Source: Adiantum capillus-veneris (lineage: Eukaryota > Streptophyta > Polypodiopsida > Polypodiales > Pteridaceae). From it: a stretch of 64,000 bases of DNA. The notes beneath the pieces are model-generated. The model was not told where the DNA came from, did not search any database, and saw only the letters and a list, made by a program, of their open reading frames with translations. Position numbers and translations under genes: made by a program. Each line of letters opens with the position of its first letter. The first letter of the stretch is position 1. Below, piece by piece: positions 1 through 9,920 of the stretch. The stretch covers positions 32,510,709 to 32,574,708 of the forward strand of contig CM043971.1 in NCBI GenBank assembly GCA_014529385.2. The letters are read 5' to 3'.

Positions 1-410
1 AAACTTGGTGTTGTCATTTACTAAGGGGTGTCTTTTTGCTTTGCCAAACAAGTCATTGTAATTGGTGTCGTACGTAAGGGGAGGGAAAGAATGGATTCAC
101 AAACACTTAAATTTCATGAATTGTGTGCACTCAAGGACACTAGAAAAGCACACATTTTGCTTGAATTCAAGTTTTTATGTACCCATACAGCTTTGGCTCC
201 AACAATTTCAGGGGGGGAGGGGGGGTTGAATTAATGTGTTGACACTTAAATTTCAGCTGGATTTGAGCTTTTCTGGTGTTCTACAGTGCACACAAGGCCA
301 AAAAAAGCCAAGAAGGGGGGTGGCCACAAGGGCGCATAGAGCAGCTAAACAGGGAAGCTTTGTAGAAGGGATAGACTAAGCTTACTATAAGATGTGGGAG
401 AACTCGACTA
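1..410. other. No recognisable gene
   Basis: Short reading frames only, none with a recognisable domain. The stretch holds a G-rich tract at 211-225 and runs up to the inverted repeat that begins at 412. I see no LTR end, tRNA or promoter that can be supported. Confidence 0.6.
211..225 (+). repeat. G-tract (G7-A-G7)
   Basis: Two runs of seven G separated by one A. A similar G9-A-G11 tract lies at 47439-47459. Such tracts can form quadruplexes or arise by slippage; no function is shown here. Confidence 0.9.
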
Positions 411-411
411 C

Positions 412-623
412 TAGCACAACCGTGTGGATTATGACTTAAGTGATTATATCATTGGTAAGATTTTTCATGCTTTATTAAGCGATTATGGCATCCCACTCTG
501 CCTCTAGAATGAGATGGCTTGATCCATCGCGTCATCGAAAGTTGAGATCTTCGTTTGCTTTGGTGCCTGAAGAATCTTATTAATGATATAATCACTTATG
601 TCATAACCCACACGGTTGTGCTA
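412..623. repeat. Inverted repeat, 52-bp arms, 108-bp loop
   Basis: The arm at 412-463 (starting TAGCACAACCGTGTGG) is the reverse complement of 572-623 with four mismatches in 52 bp. Only patchy complementarity continues inward. It could be a small non-autonomous DNA transposon or a fold-back relic; no clear target duplication flanks it. A transcript would form a long hairpin. No protein is encoded. Confidence 0.8.
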
Positions 624-901
624 CCACTTAGTGTTTGGAAAAAAGCATGTGCGATATGATTCTCCACCTACCACTCTTTATCCTCCACCTCTCACTACCT
701 TTGGACCTGTCCACCTGTAAAGTAATAAACCACTATGGACAGTGACACCCACTAGTGTAAAGAGATACCTACTCATGAAAAGTGACATCCACTACCTTCC
801 TCAGCAAGGCATTACATTGAGCCTCAAGCCAAGCATTCCCTATATAAAGGAGGCCACATATGATTATAAATCCATCTCGGAATGAGTCTTCTCTCTCTCA
901 A
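624..901. other. Pyrimidine-rich DNA with a TATA-like box
   Basis: No coding potential. C/T-rich sequence (660-840) leads to TATATAAAGG at 841-850, about 60 bp upstream of a repeat-family copy. The layout resembles the U3-R part of an LTR, but no paired LTR was found, so promoter activity is inference. Confidence 0.4.
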
Positions 902-1414
902 TATAATGGAAATGGCCTATGAACTTTGAGAATAGTAGAATTAAGAGAATTAGAGTGAGCATTTTTGTGAGACTACTTTGAGAACATAGAGGGTGAACTT
1001 AATTAGCGGTAGCAACATAACCATTACACTTAATTAACTTGGCATGAACAACACTTTTGCAAGAGAGAGAGTTAGAGAACTTGACAACAGTTGAGGATTT
1101 ATGTGGATCCGGTCTCCCCTCCAATAGGCTTTTGTATTATAGATTCTCCCATCAAGAGAGACTTGGTACAGTACAATCTTTGTGTTTCTTGTGACCTAGG
1201 TGATGCAATGAAGATGGAAAGCTTCATGCATCATGAGCATAACATAATCTTTGAAAAAAGCATTAACCATCCCTGGCCTCAATCCCAAGGCCTCAAACAC
1301 CTTCAAAGGTGGAGAGAGCTAGCAGGGAATGAGGGTAGGGAAGAGGAAGAAGAAACATTCATAGGAGAAAGAAATAGTTCCTCACTTATCATCACTCATC
1401 TTGCTTAGCATAGC
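902..1414 (+). repeat. Unnamed dispersed repeat, copy A
   Basis: This segment matches 45008-45526 in reverse orientation over about 510 bp. Shared landmarks include a stretch before 'gatgcaatgaagatggaaag' and the end 'cttatcatcactc'. The + frame at 1091-1408 encodes IIDSPIKRDLVQYNLC, kept almost unchanged in the other copy, but the two frames diverge by an indel further on. It could be the 5' end of a retroelement (LTR end plus leader) or an unclassified repeat. No known domain is recognised. Confidence 0.7.
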
Positions 1415-1565
1415 TAGTTGCCAGGTAAGAACACTATTTACGTTTAGGCACCCAGATTTGATCATTCCTTTCATAGTAGCCTTGGACTTCCAATAGTCGT
1501 TTAGGAATCCAATGCAACATTTTCTTACATTTCTTGGAGCGAGTGGGACGTCTCTTACAAGGCTT

Positions 1566-2153
1566 CTATTTTTTACCGTAAAAAATGGTCGCCAAAGAAG
1601 CTTTAGGGACCCATTTGTATGTTTTCTTTGTTATATTATGATGAGTCTTGTTTGTCTCATGCTTTGTTTCAACTACAAAAGTTGAAGCTCTAGAGGGTTG
1701 GGCTATAGGTACAGATGGTTCAACCCCTTGGACATGCAATGTTTTGGCTTGTATTTCCGCAGGAGGTGATATCTCAGGGACTATCCCTTGAGTGGCAAGG
1801 CTAAGAGTTGGTTTCTGTGTTGTGACACTCCCAATCCCCCAATCAATAGTGCATTTGGTCGCTAACATCCACTTGTGTCCTAGGTTTATATTGCCTTCCA
1901 TAGTTTCAGCAGGCATGGCCAAAAAGTCTTGAGCTAAAACCCCGTTTTCATAACTGACAGAAGTGCGCCAGGTTCCGAAAACAGTAGTTTTTTTCTTGTT
2001 GAGATCCTTGACTTGGATGGTACTCTCGTATAGAGATGGCTTTCCTAATTGACACCACACTCCATATGATAGCAGATTATATTTAGCATCGATGTCCAAT
2101 AAGGTGTTATATAGTACTTTTTCATAGGCTCTATTTAACTCATAGGGTATCAT
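1566..2153 (-). CDS. Post-integrase ORF with degenerate retropepsin-like domain
   Basis: A 195-residue frame that starts by overlapping the upstream integrase frame by four bases (ATGA at 2153-2150). Around residues 18-30 it reads LLDIDAKYNLLSYGVW, which resembles the active-site region of retroviral-type aspartic proteases, with DIDA where D-S/T-G-A is expected. The C-terminal part contains KWVPKASLA, also found after the protease in the gypsy fragment at 36.6-38.7 kb. It could be a relocated or duplicated protease, or the 5' part of a second element fused behind integrase. With the glycine replaced, catalysis is unlikely. The retropepsin assignment is by eye. Confidence 0.5.
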   Translation of the reverse strand: MIPYELNRAYEKVLYNTLLDIDAKYNLLSYGVWCQLGKPSLYESTIQVKDLNKKKTTVFGTWRTSVSYENGVLAQDFLAMPAETMEGNINLGHKWMLATKCTIDWGIGSVTTQKPTLSLATQGIVPEISPPAEIQAKTLHVQGVEPSVPIAQPSRASTFVVETKHETNKTHHNITKKTYKWVPKASLATIFYGKK

Positions 2154-3027
2154 AGAGGTGTGTCAGAGTCCAACCAATCATCCTCTGTTTCAACTTGAAA
2201 TGCATGCGTAACTCCAAGGTTGGCATCTCGTTGGCATCTAATATGTTGTTGTTGCTCCTTAGCCTCAGCTTGAGCTTGTATATTTTTCAACTCTGCTTGT
2301 GCCTTGGCTACCTTTTTTTTATGGATGTCATGTAGCTCCTCTCGGCTTAAAGGATCATAGTATCTTTTAAATTTACTCCCATTGAGGAATCCAATGGTTT
2401 CAACTCCATCAAGAGTTTCCACACGAATGGTACCTTGTGGGATGATTTTGCATACTCTCTATGGTCCTTTTCCAGTATATTTCAACTTTTTCTTCTCGTT
2501 ATGCACTCCATACATAAGAACTTTATCCCCAACCTTGATATCCTTGTTCTTTAAATGACGGTCAAACCATTTCTTTCTCCACAAGTGCATTTTGCACATC
2601 CAATTGTCTTTCTTCATCTAACCTCTCAAGAATATATAAACACTCAACTAAAGGGTTACGATTCCAACCTTCTTGTGAAGCCACATGCAGACTACGAATT
2701 ACAAACTCCCATGGCATAACTGCTTCTTGGCTATTTACCATCTTGAATGGTGTATAATTAATAGCCACTTTGTAAGTAGTACGATAAGCCCATAGAGCTT
2801 ATGTAAGCTTCAAATCCCAATCTGTGTGATGAGCTTCCATTGTTTTGGTCAAGATAGAAATTAAAGTCTTGTTAGTGCTCTCATCATGGCCATTTGCTTG
2901 TGGATAATAAGGTGTAGACTTATAGTGGGCTCTCATGAAGTTTGTTGTGAGTTCCTTTATCACTCCATTTATAAGGAGTGTCGTTTTCACTCACAATATC
3001 AAGGGGACAACCAAATCGCGTAATAAT
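2150..3027 (-). pseudogene. Gypsy integrase, C-terminal half
   Basis: Broken frames carry the end of the integrase core (HYKSTPYYPQANG at about 2920-2880, a hallmark of plant gypsy integrases), then the region around TPFKMVNSQEAVMPWEF (2750-2690), and a C-terminal segment (2422-2150) with a charged, glutamine-rich coiled-coil-like stretch. Several frameshifts and stops separate them. The upstream half lies beyond the copia insertion at 8232-8770. Its first 68 bp (2960-3027) are duplicated on the far side of that insertion. Confidence 0.85.
2960..3027 (+). repeat. Left copy of 68-bp direct repeat flanking copia 1
   Basis: This 68-bp piece of gypsy integrase ends exactly at the first base of the copia 5' LTR and recurs at 8232-8299, immediately after the 3' LTR, with four mismatches. 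Copia insertions normally duplicate about 5 bp. Divergence (4/68) is close to that between the two LTRs (10/227), suggesting the duplication dates from the insertion. Confidence 0.9.
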
Positions 3028-3254
3028 TGTTACCATATACATGTGGTAGTGATGTGTGTGAACACACTAGGACCGCCGAGGCATTTTTTCCCTCTTTAGG
3101 AGGTTTTTTCCCCCGTGCATTGTATATACGCCCATCACTCTAGGGCTATCGATCTTTCGATTGCACATCAAGTAACACACTCTCTATTGTGTGCCTTGAG
3201 CTTCCTTCGTCTTCTCCAAGTTGTGTGTGTTTCTCTGCAACCCTAATTTCAACA
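3028..3254 (+). repeat. Copia 1 5' LTR
   Basis: 227 bp beginning TGTTACC and ending CAACA, matching 8005-8231. A TATA-like TATATA lies at 3123-3128 and probably marks the U3/R boundary. Short LTRs are typical of copia elements. Confidence 0.93.
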
Positions 3255-3256
3255 AC

Positions 3257-3268
3257 TGGTATCAGAGC
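3257..3268 (+). other. Primer binding site (initiator Met tRNA)
   Basis: TGGTATCAGAGC starts two bases after the 5' LTR and complements the 3' end of plant initiator methionine tRNA, the usual minus-strand primer of plant copia elements. Confidence 0.93.
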
Positions 3269-3574
3269 AGGTCACATCCTCCCGGGCTTAGTCGCCAGCT
3301 GCTCCAGCACACGTCTGCTCACTTTCTCCGATTTCAGTGAGCTTTGGCAAGCGTTCGTAGGTCGACAAAGATTTGGGCTCATTTCGGCCTTCGTTTCCAC
3401 TACAGGCAGTACTGCACAGGCTATTTCGTCCTTTTGTGCAGAATTTCTGTCAGTGCCGTTTTCTGCATAACAGGTGCCTTATAGTCTTCTACGGTTTGTG
3501 CTATATAGCACAGGTTGTTCCCGCTCCGTTTCTCCTATTTTTGGGCAATTTTCACGTCAGGTGCAGCATTTACC

Positions 3575-6500
3575 ATGGTTGACAACAACAACACAGATGT
3601 GTTCAAGATGTTTGTTGCTGAGAACAGGTTGGATGGGGACAACTACCCTATGTGGGCTTATATGATGCAACATGTTCCTGTGTCAAAGGGTGTCTGGAAC
3701 ATTGTGCAGGGCATTGATGTACGTCCTCGTTCTGAGGATGTAGGCGATGTTGAGGATGTTGCAGGTCTTGCTGCAAGAATTGCAGCTGTTAGAGTTGTTT
3801 TGCCTACGGTAGAACAAGCTTGTTGGGATGTTAAGGATGCGCAGGCTCATGCATTGATTGCGTTGTCTATGAAGCGCACCATTGTTCCTCACATCCGTTC
3901 AGCAAAATCTGCAAAACAGGCTTGGGATATTTTAGCAGGTCTTTATGCAAGCCGCAATGAGGCTAAAATTGCTTTGCTGCGTAAAGAGCTGGAGTCGAAG
4001 ATTATGCATGAGGAAGATGATATGGACACTTTCCTTGCTAGTGTCAAGGATATCAATGAGAAACTTATTTCTGCAGGCGAAGTCATTTCAGACAGTTCCC
4101 TTGTGCAGACTGTTCTTGATGCCTTACCAGATTCTTACCAGACTTTTGCTAGTACTTGGAGACTTATGACCCAAGGAAATCCAGAAGTTGTCAAGTTTGA
4201 TGCATTATGCACATTGCTGTTGCAAGAGTCACGTTCCAGGAAAAACAGGACTAGACAGCGTGCAGTTGAACAGGCTTTTATTGCTTCTCAACGAAAGGGT
4301 GGTAACAGCAATGCAACCACTTCTTATGGTTCTGCTGCGAGTGGCAAAACTTATGTTCCCAATGCTTCTACTGCTGGCAGCACTTCGTCTGGCAATTCTG
4401 GTGATAAGGGCAAAAAGAAAATGCATTGCCATTATTGTAAAGCTAATGATCACTTAATCAAGTCGTGTCCTAAGTTGAAGGCCAAAGAGGCTAAGAAGAA
4501 AGAGGGTGGTTCCACTGCAAATGCTGGTTCCACTACAAATACAGCCATTGTTGACTCTTCTGTCAAAGGAGACTGTAATGCTGATGTCGATGCAGAATGG
4601 GCTTTTAGTGCAGAGTGCACTTACAATTCTGTTGTCCATGATGCATGCTTGTCAGTTGTTGTTGCAGATTCACATGTTTGGTATTTCGACAGTGGTGCTA
4701 CAAAGCATATTACCTCACATCGTGAATTATTTACCTCTCTCGAGTCTGTCCCTCATGGGAATTCAGTCACTTGTGTCAACAATGCCTCTTATCCGGTTCA
4801 GGGAGTTGGAAAAGATTGTGCTTACTACTGCAAATGGCAGTTCCTTCACACTTGTTGATGCACTTTATGTACCTGGGATCAAGAAGAATCTATTGTCTGT
4901 ATCCGCACTTGCTAGACTTGGACTTGTAGTCAAATTTGTGGATGACAGATGTATAGTTCATGATCACAGTTTTGGTGATGAAATTGTTGCATCTGGCCTT
5001 TTGTGCCGTGGACTGTATAAGCTTACTTTGTATGACAAGTGTGGACAAAATTTTGCAAATGCTATTCCAAATTCAAGGGCTATTTCAGATGCAAAACTTT
5101 GGCATGCACGTTTTGGTCATCTGAATTTTGCCAGTTTGCTGTGTTTGCAAAAATCTGATATGGCTGCTTCTTTGCCGCCTCTTGAAGCACCTGTCAAACA
5201 TGTTTGTGAAGGCTATATTTTGGGTAAGATGCAGCGTTCTAAGTTTCCAAAGGATGGTTCAGTTCGGGCCACATGCAGGTTGCAGCTTGTGCATAGTGAT
5301 GTTTGTGGGCCCATGCAAACTCCGTCCTTGGGCAATTACCTTTACTTCGTGACTTTCATTGATGATTACTCCAGGCATGCATGGGTATTTCCGCTTAAAG
5401 CGAAGTCCGAAGTTTTTATGTGCTTCAAAAAATTTATGGCTATGGTTGAAAATGTCTCGAAATGTTACTATGGGCACCCTTCGTTCCGATCGAGGGGGGA
5501 GTATATGTCTCATGAATTTAATGCATTTCTGGCTAGTCGTGGGATAAAACACCAATGTGGAGTATATGTCTCATGAATTTAATGCATTTCTGGCTAGTCG
5601 TGGGATAAAACACCAATGTACAGTGCCTTATACACCTTAGCAAAATGGTGTTGCTGAGAGGAAAAACAAGTCACTGACGGAAATGGCACAATGTATGGTT
5701 AAAAGTCAAGCTTTGCCGCATTATTTTTGGCTTGAGGCCATCATGTGTGCCACTTATGTACTTAGTAGGTGTCCTACGAAAGCTTTGCAGTCTATTACTC
5801 CATATGAAGCATGGCATGATAGAAAGCCTTCTATTAACCACATGCATGTTTTTGGTTGTTTGGCATATGCCTTGGTGCCACAAACACAGTGCAAAAAATT
5901 GGATGATAAGGCTGTCAAATGTATTTTTGTTGGTTATAGTGCTGAAAGCAAAGGTTACAGGTTATATCATCCGCAAACAAAGCAAATTCTGGTTTCATGG
6001 GATGTAGTGTTTGTGAAAGATTCTGTTCAGCCCTTGTTGTCATGTACTAGAGACAATAATGTAAGCTCACATGACATTTATGACACTTTGTTGCCTCTTT
6101 TCAGGGGTGGAAATACGAATGTAAGTTCCAATGAGGCAAATGTATAGCCTATGGGGGTTTCTGAAAATGTTACAGATCAGCCTATTACTGATGCAGATGT
6201 ACATGATGTACTTGATGAGGAAAGGGCTGAAAATGAGCAGGCTAGAGGTATGCCAACATGGCTGGTGCACACTTTGCGTGACAGTAAATTGGATGCACCT
6301 TTGTCTAGTCGTACTCGTTCAGGCTCTCACCATGCATCTTATGCATCAGATTGTTATGCTTTGGTTGTGTCTAGCTTACATGATGTTGAGGAGCCTCTGT
6401 CTTTTGATGAAGCACAGAATTCAGAAAATTGGATGGCTGCCATGCAATCAAAATATGATGCACTTATAGAAAATGACACATGGACTTTATGTGATTTGCC

Positions 6501-7929
6501 TCCTGGCAAAAAGGCCATTGGTACGAAGTGGGTTTACAAGTTAAAACGCAAGCCGGATGGTGAGATCGATCGCCATAAGGCTCGACTTGTTGCAAAGGGT
6601 TATGAACAGCAAAAAGGCATTGATTATGAAGAGACTTTTGCTCCCACTTGTCGTATGACTACTGTGTGTTTTCTATGTGCATTGGCAGCTCATTTTGGTT
6701 GGCATGTACATCAATCAGACATTGTTACTGCTTTCTTGAATGGTGACATATTTGAGGAAGTTTATGTAACGCAGCCTCGCAGTTTTGTCATAAAAGGACA
6801 AGAGGACAAAGTGTGCAGATGTAAGAAGGCTTTGTATGGGTTGAAGCAATCTCCTCGTACTTGGTATGAGAAAGCTGACACTCATTTGGTTAAACGAGGC
6901 TTTCGTAACAGTCCAACAGAAAGCACATTGTATGTAAAGCGTGAGGGTGATGTACTTCTCATTGTGGTTCTTTATGTTGATGATTTGCTGATCACTGGAC
7001 CAAATGAGGGACATATTGCTGAATTTAAGGCTGATTTGAATGCTACTTTCAAGATGAAAGATTTGGGGCTGTTGCATCATTACTTGGGTATACAGTTTAA
7101 GCAGTGTGATGGTGGTATTGCCTCGTGTCAGAAAAGTTACATAGAGACATTGCTATGTAAGTTTGGACTTGAGGATTGCAAACCTATTGCCACTCCCATG
7201 GAAACAGGTTTGAAGTTGAGTCTACATGATGCTGGCGATCCTGCTGATGTCACTCTTTACCAAACTGTTGTTGGATGCCTCATTTATGTATGCAACACGA
7301 GGCCGGATATTTAGTTTGCAGTCTCACAGGTCAGCAGATTTATGCATAGCCCACGGTCTAAGCATTGGTAGGCTGTAAAGAGGATTTTCCGCTACCTTAG
7401 TGGCACTTCACATCTTGGCTTGTTTTATCCCAAGGGGGGATCATTGCCGCCAGACTTACATGCTTTTTCGGACTTAGATTGGGCTGGTTGTTTTGACACG
7501 AGAGTGTCCACAAGTGGTTTTTGTTTCATGCTTGGCAGTTCATGTATATCATGGTTGAGCAAGAAGCAACCTACTGTGGCCACTTCGAGTTGTGAGGTTG
7601 AGTACAGGGCAGTCTTCACAGCTACGGTTGAGTGTGTATGGCTCAGACGCCTTATGGTTGATTTGGGTATTGGACAGGACACTGCCAACACTATCTACAC
7701 CGACAGTTAGAGCGCATTGGCAGTTGTGAGGAACCCAATTTTTCATGCTCGCATAAAGCACATTGAGGTGCATTACCACTATGTCAGGGAGAGGCTCTCA
7801 GCAGGAGAGATCAGCTTGGCTTATGTGCTAACACAGGACAATCTTGCAGATCTTTTCACAAAGGCATTGTCTCGTGAGAAGCTTGAAGCTTTCCGCAAAG
7901 CTTTGGGCTTACTCCCCTTTGTGGACTGA
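3575..7929 (+). pseudogene. Copia 1 gag-pol polyprotein, disrupted
   Basis: Starts with MVDNNNTDVF at 3575. Gag ends with a CX2CX4HX4C knuckle (4427-4468). The protease active site DSGA is at 4688-4699. Integrase follows with its HHCC region (LWHARFGHLNF, about 5098) and core (HSDVCGP), RT with YVDD at 6973-6984, and RNase H to 7929. A one-base indel near 4815 and a 61-bp tandem duplication at 5498-5619 shift the frame. From about 5620 to 7929 a single frame is broken only by TAG codons at 5638, 6145, 7312, 7369 and 7708. The stop at 5638 lies directly before QNGVAERKN, where copia integrases have glutamine. Confidence 0.93.
5498..5619 (+). repeat. 61-bp tandem duplication in copia 1 integrase
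   Basis: 5498-5558 is repeated at 5559-5619. Sixty-one is not a multiple of three, so the copy shifts frame and produces the stop near 5576. It probably arose by slippage or repair after insertion. Confidence 0.95.
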
Positions 7930-7994
7930 TCATGTCCTTAGGGCATGGCACTTCCCTTTACTCATGTGCCAGCTCTCGTTCACCGCATCACTCC

Positions 7995-8002
7995 AGGGGG
8001 GA
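7995..8002 (+). other. Copia 1 polypurine tract
   Basis: AGGGGGGA followed by TT and then the 3' LTR. This is the expected position for plus-strand priming. Confidence 0.85.
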
Positions 8003-8004
8003 TT

Positions 8005-8231
8005 TGTTACCATATACATGTGGTAGTGATGTGTGTGAACACACTAGGACCGCTGGGGCATTTTTTCCCTCTTTAGAAGGTTTTTTCCCCCGTGCATTGT
8101 ATATACGCCCATCACTCTAGGGCTATCTATCTTTCCATTGCACACTAAGTAACACACTCTCTATTGTGTGCCTTGAGCTTCCTTCATCTTCTCCAAGCTG
8201 TGTGTGTTTCTCTGCAACCCTAATTCCAACA
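8005..8231 (+). repeat. Copia 1 3' LTR
   Basis: 227 bp, 10 substitutions from the 5' LTR and no length difference. Ends CAACA directly before the second 68-bp flank. Confidence 0.93.
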
Positions 8232-8299
8232 TCACTCCATTTATAAGGAGTGCCGTTTTCACTCACAATCTCAAGGGGACAACCAAATCACATAATAAT
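8232..8299 (+). repeat. Right copy of 68-bp direct repeat
   Basis: Counterpart of 2960-3027. It begins at the base after the LTR; downstream sequence continues the interrupted gypsy integrase on the minus strand. Confidence 0.9.
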
Positions 8300-8770
8300 G
8301 TTCTCAAAGAGAAACTTGGCGGTTGACCTTGCATCAGCCTTACGTGTCGCCTTAGCTTCTGCCCACTTTGTTACATAGTCAGTCAGTGACAACAATAATG
8401 TATCGAGATTGAGTGTTACGAGCTGTCAGACTACTTGGGCCTACAAAGTCTAAACCCCATTTTTCAAATGGTTAAGTCACTTTAATAGGATGTAAGGGCA
8501 TCTTATCCTTTTGTTGTGTGATCTTGTAACATTGGCTTTCATCACACCCTTTTACAAAAAGTGATGCATCCTTGAATAAGGTAGGCCACCAATAGCCTGA
8601 TTGCAACACCTTTCTTGCAGTTAGTTCCCCTGAAAAATTTCCTTGGACTATACCCATGTGGGCTTCTTGCAGTATGTATAAATACTCATCCTCATGAGCA
8701 CAACGTCTAAGAATATCGTCCTTCCCTAGCTTGTAGAGAGTTCTTGCAATTAGAGAATAAGGTTCACATT
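8232..8770 (-). pseudogene. Gypsy integrase, N-terminal half
   Basis: Minus-strand frames include FSGELTARKVLQSGYWWPTL and the zinc-binding end CDESQC (8657-8472); the second H/C module is degraded. Downstream toward 8232 are degraded core residues. This joins the half at 2150-3027 once copia 1 and one 68-bp copy are discounted. Confidence 0.85.
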
Positions 8771-8783
8771 CCTTTAATAGTTT

Positions 8784-9500
8784 TTAAGCTATATCCTTAC
8801 GAAGCTCTTTAAGTGGAAAACCATTAACTAAAAAGTCCACAATCTTCTCACTCCATTCAGGCATGGTCTTGACTAGGAATAGGGAAGTATCGGGCAATTC
8901 ATCATCGATTCTAGTAGGGGCTTCACCATTGGGTATGCGAGACAAATGATCCGCCATGACATGTCTTTTGCCAGGTCTCACCACAATGGTAAAATCAAAC
9001 TCAAGAAGAAATAATAACCATCGTGTAATTCTTCCTGTGGAACAAGGTCTATTCACTAGATACAACAACACTTGATGATCCACATAGAAAACGAACTTGT
9101 TGGCAAGAAGGTAGTAGCAAAATTTCTTTACTGCGTAAATCATAGCTAAACCTTCCCGCTCTGTAGTGGTGTAGTTCCTCTCAGCATCATTTAATTGACG
9201 ACTTGCAAAGCTAATGGGATAGTCCGATTTATGTTCTCCTGGTTGAGCTAGAACACACCCAATAGCAAAGTTCGATGCATCAATATGCACATGGAAAATT
9301 ACATTCCAATCGGGCACTTGTAGAACGGGAGCACTTGTCAAGGTCTTTTTTAATAAGCATGGTCACACTCCGCGGTCCAATGGAACTCAATAAGAAGCTT
9401 GTACAATGGGCCAACTATCTCATCAACGTTTAAAACAAACCACCGGTAATAACCAACATGGCCCATGCACCTTTGAGCTAATACGGAAGTCCCGGCCATT
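8784..9500 (-). pseudogene. Gypsy RT C-terminus and RNase H
   Basis: The open frame 9341-8784 has the Ty3-type RNase H landmarks HIDASNFAIGCVLAQ, YTTTEREGLAMIYAVKKF and VDHQVLLYLVNRP, ending with a tether region near GKRHVMADHLSR. Upstream to about 9500 a shifted frame has GHVGYYRWF and FHWTAECDHAY, the RT thumb/connection region; a TAA and a frameshift separate it from RNase H. The RT catalytic core is absent, lost where the element meets copia 2. Confidence 0.88.
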
Positions 9501-9539
9501 TCTGAGACTTGGTCCGGATGATAGCCATTTTTGAGACTT

Positions 9540-9750
9540 GGCTATACATTTTGCTGCATAACCTACGTTGTTGAGGGTCGATGGTGTAGCGTGAGGTTTT
9601 CATTGAGCTGGGGTATTCTCAAATATGGAGATACCTTCGGTGATACAGGTAGCTGGATCATTCCTTACGAGGCCTCGCCATAAGACATGTATAGAGTGGT
9701 ATAGGTGCTTTTGATGCCGAGTTGGTGGTCTATGGTCAGTTTAACAGTTT
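9540..9750. other. Junction between gypsy remnant and copia 2
   Basis: No recognisable gene. A short imperfect repeat lies at its left edge (two copies of gccattt-c/t-tgagacttgg near 9496-9540). The sequence does not match the 3' LTR of copia 2 (13587-13859), so that element's 5' LTR is missing or replaced here. Confidence 0.5.
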
Positions 9751-9920
9751 ATGCGCCTCAGTTGGTCTCTATACAGTGTGCTTTTGAGAGGCATTTCCCT
9801 CTTTTATGCTTTGTCAGTGACATACTTGGTCATTTTGTCTCGTATTTTGGTTGACATAGTCCCAAATACAAAGAAGACGCTGCCGAAATTTTTTCAGAAT
9901 CTTTTGGTAGTTTTGTCACC

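Larger units (their letters stand above)
3028..8231 (+). mobile_element. Full-length Ty1/copia retrotransposon (copia 1)
   Basis: A 5204-bp element with two 227-bp LTRs (TGTTACC...CAACA), initiator-Met primer site, gag, protease, integrase, RT and RNase H in copia order, and a polypurine tract before the 3' LTR. It sits inside the gypsy integrase gene. LTRs differ at 10 of 227 positions, so it is not recent. Coding capacity is destroyed by one small indel, a 61-bp duplication and five in-frame TAG codons. Confidence 0.95.
1423..9540 (-). mobile_element. Ty3/gypsy pol remnant split by a copia insertion
   Basis: Read on the minus strand, the order is RT end (about 9500), RNase H (9341-8784), integrase zinc-binding region (8657-8472), [copia 3028-8231], integrase core and C-terminus (2990-2150), then an extra ORF (2153-1566). 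The tail at 1423-1620 also matches 36650-36850 in another minus-strand gypsy fragment. No LTRs were assigned and gag is missing. The high-coordinate end meets the truncated copia at about 9.5-9.75 kb. The RT, RNase H, integrase order is that of Metaviridae-type retrotransposons. Confidence 0.85.

Noticed and set aside
5259-5555. Minus-strand ORF inside copia 1 integrase
   Set aside because: Shadow of the sense-strand polyprotein with no domain of its own.
5638-7710. UAG reassigned to glutamine in this genome
   Set aside because: TAA and TGA stops also occur in decayed frames of other elements in the window, and all these genes carry frameshifts. Methylation-linked C-to-T decay explains the TAG excess more simply; kept only as an alternative.
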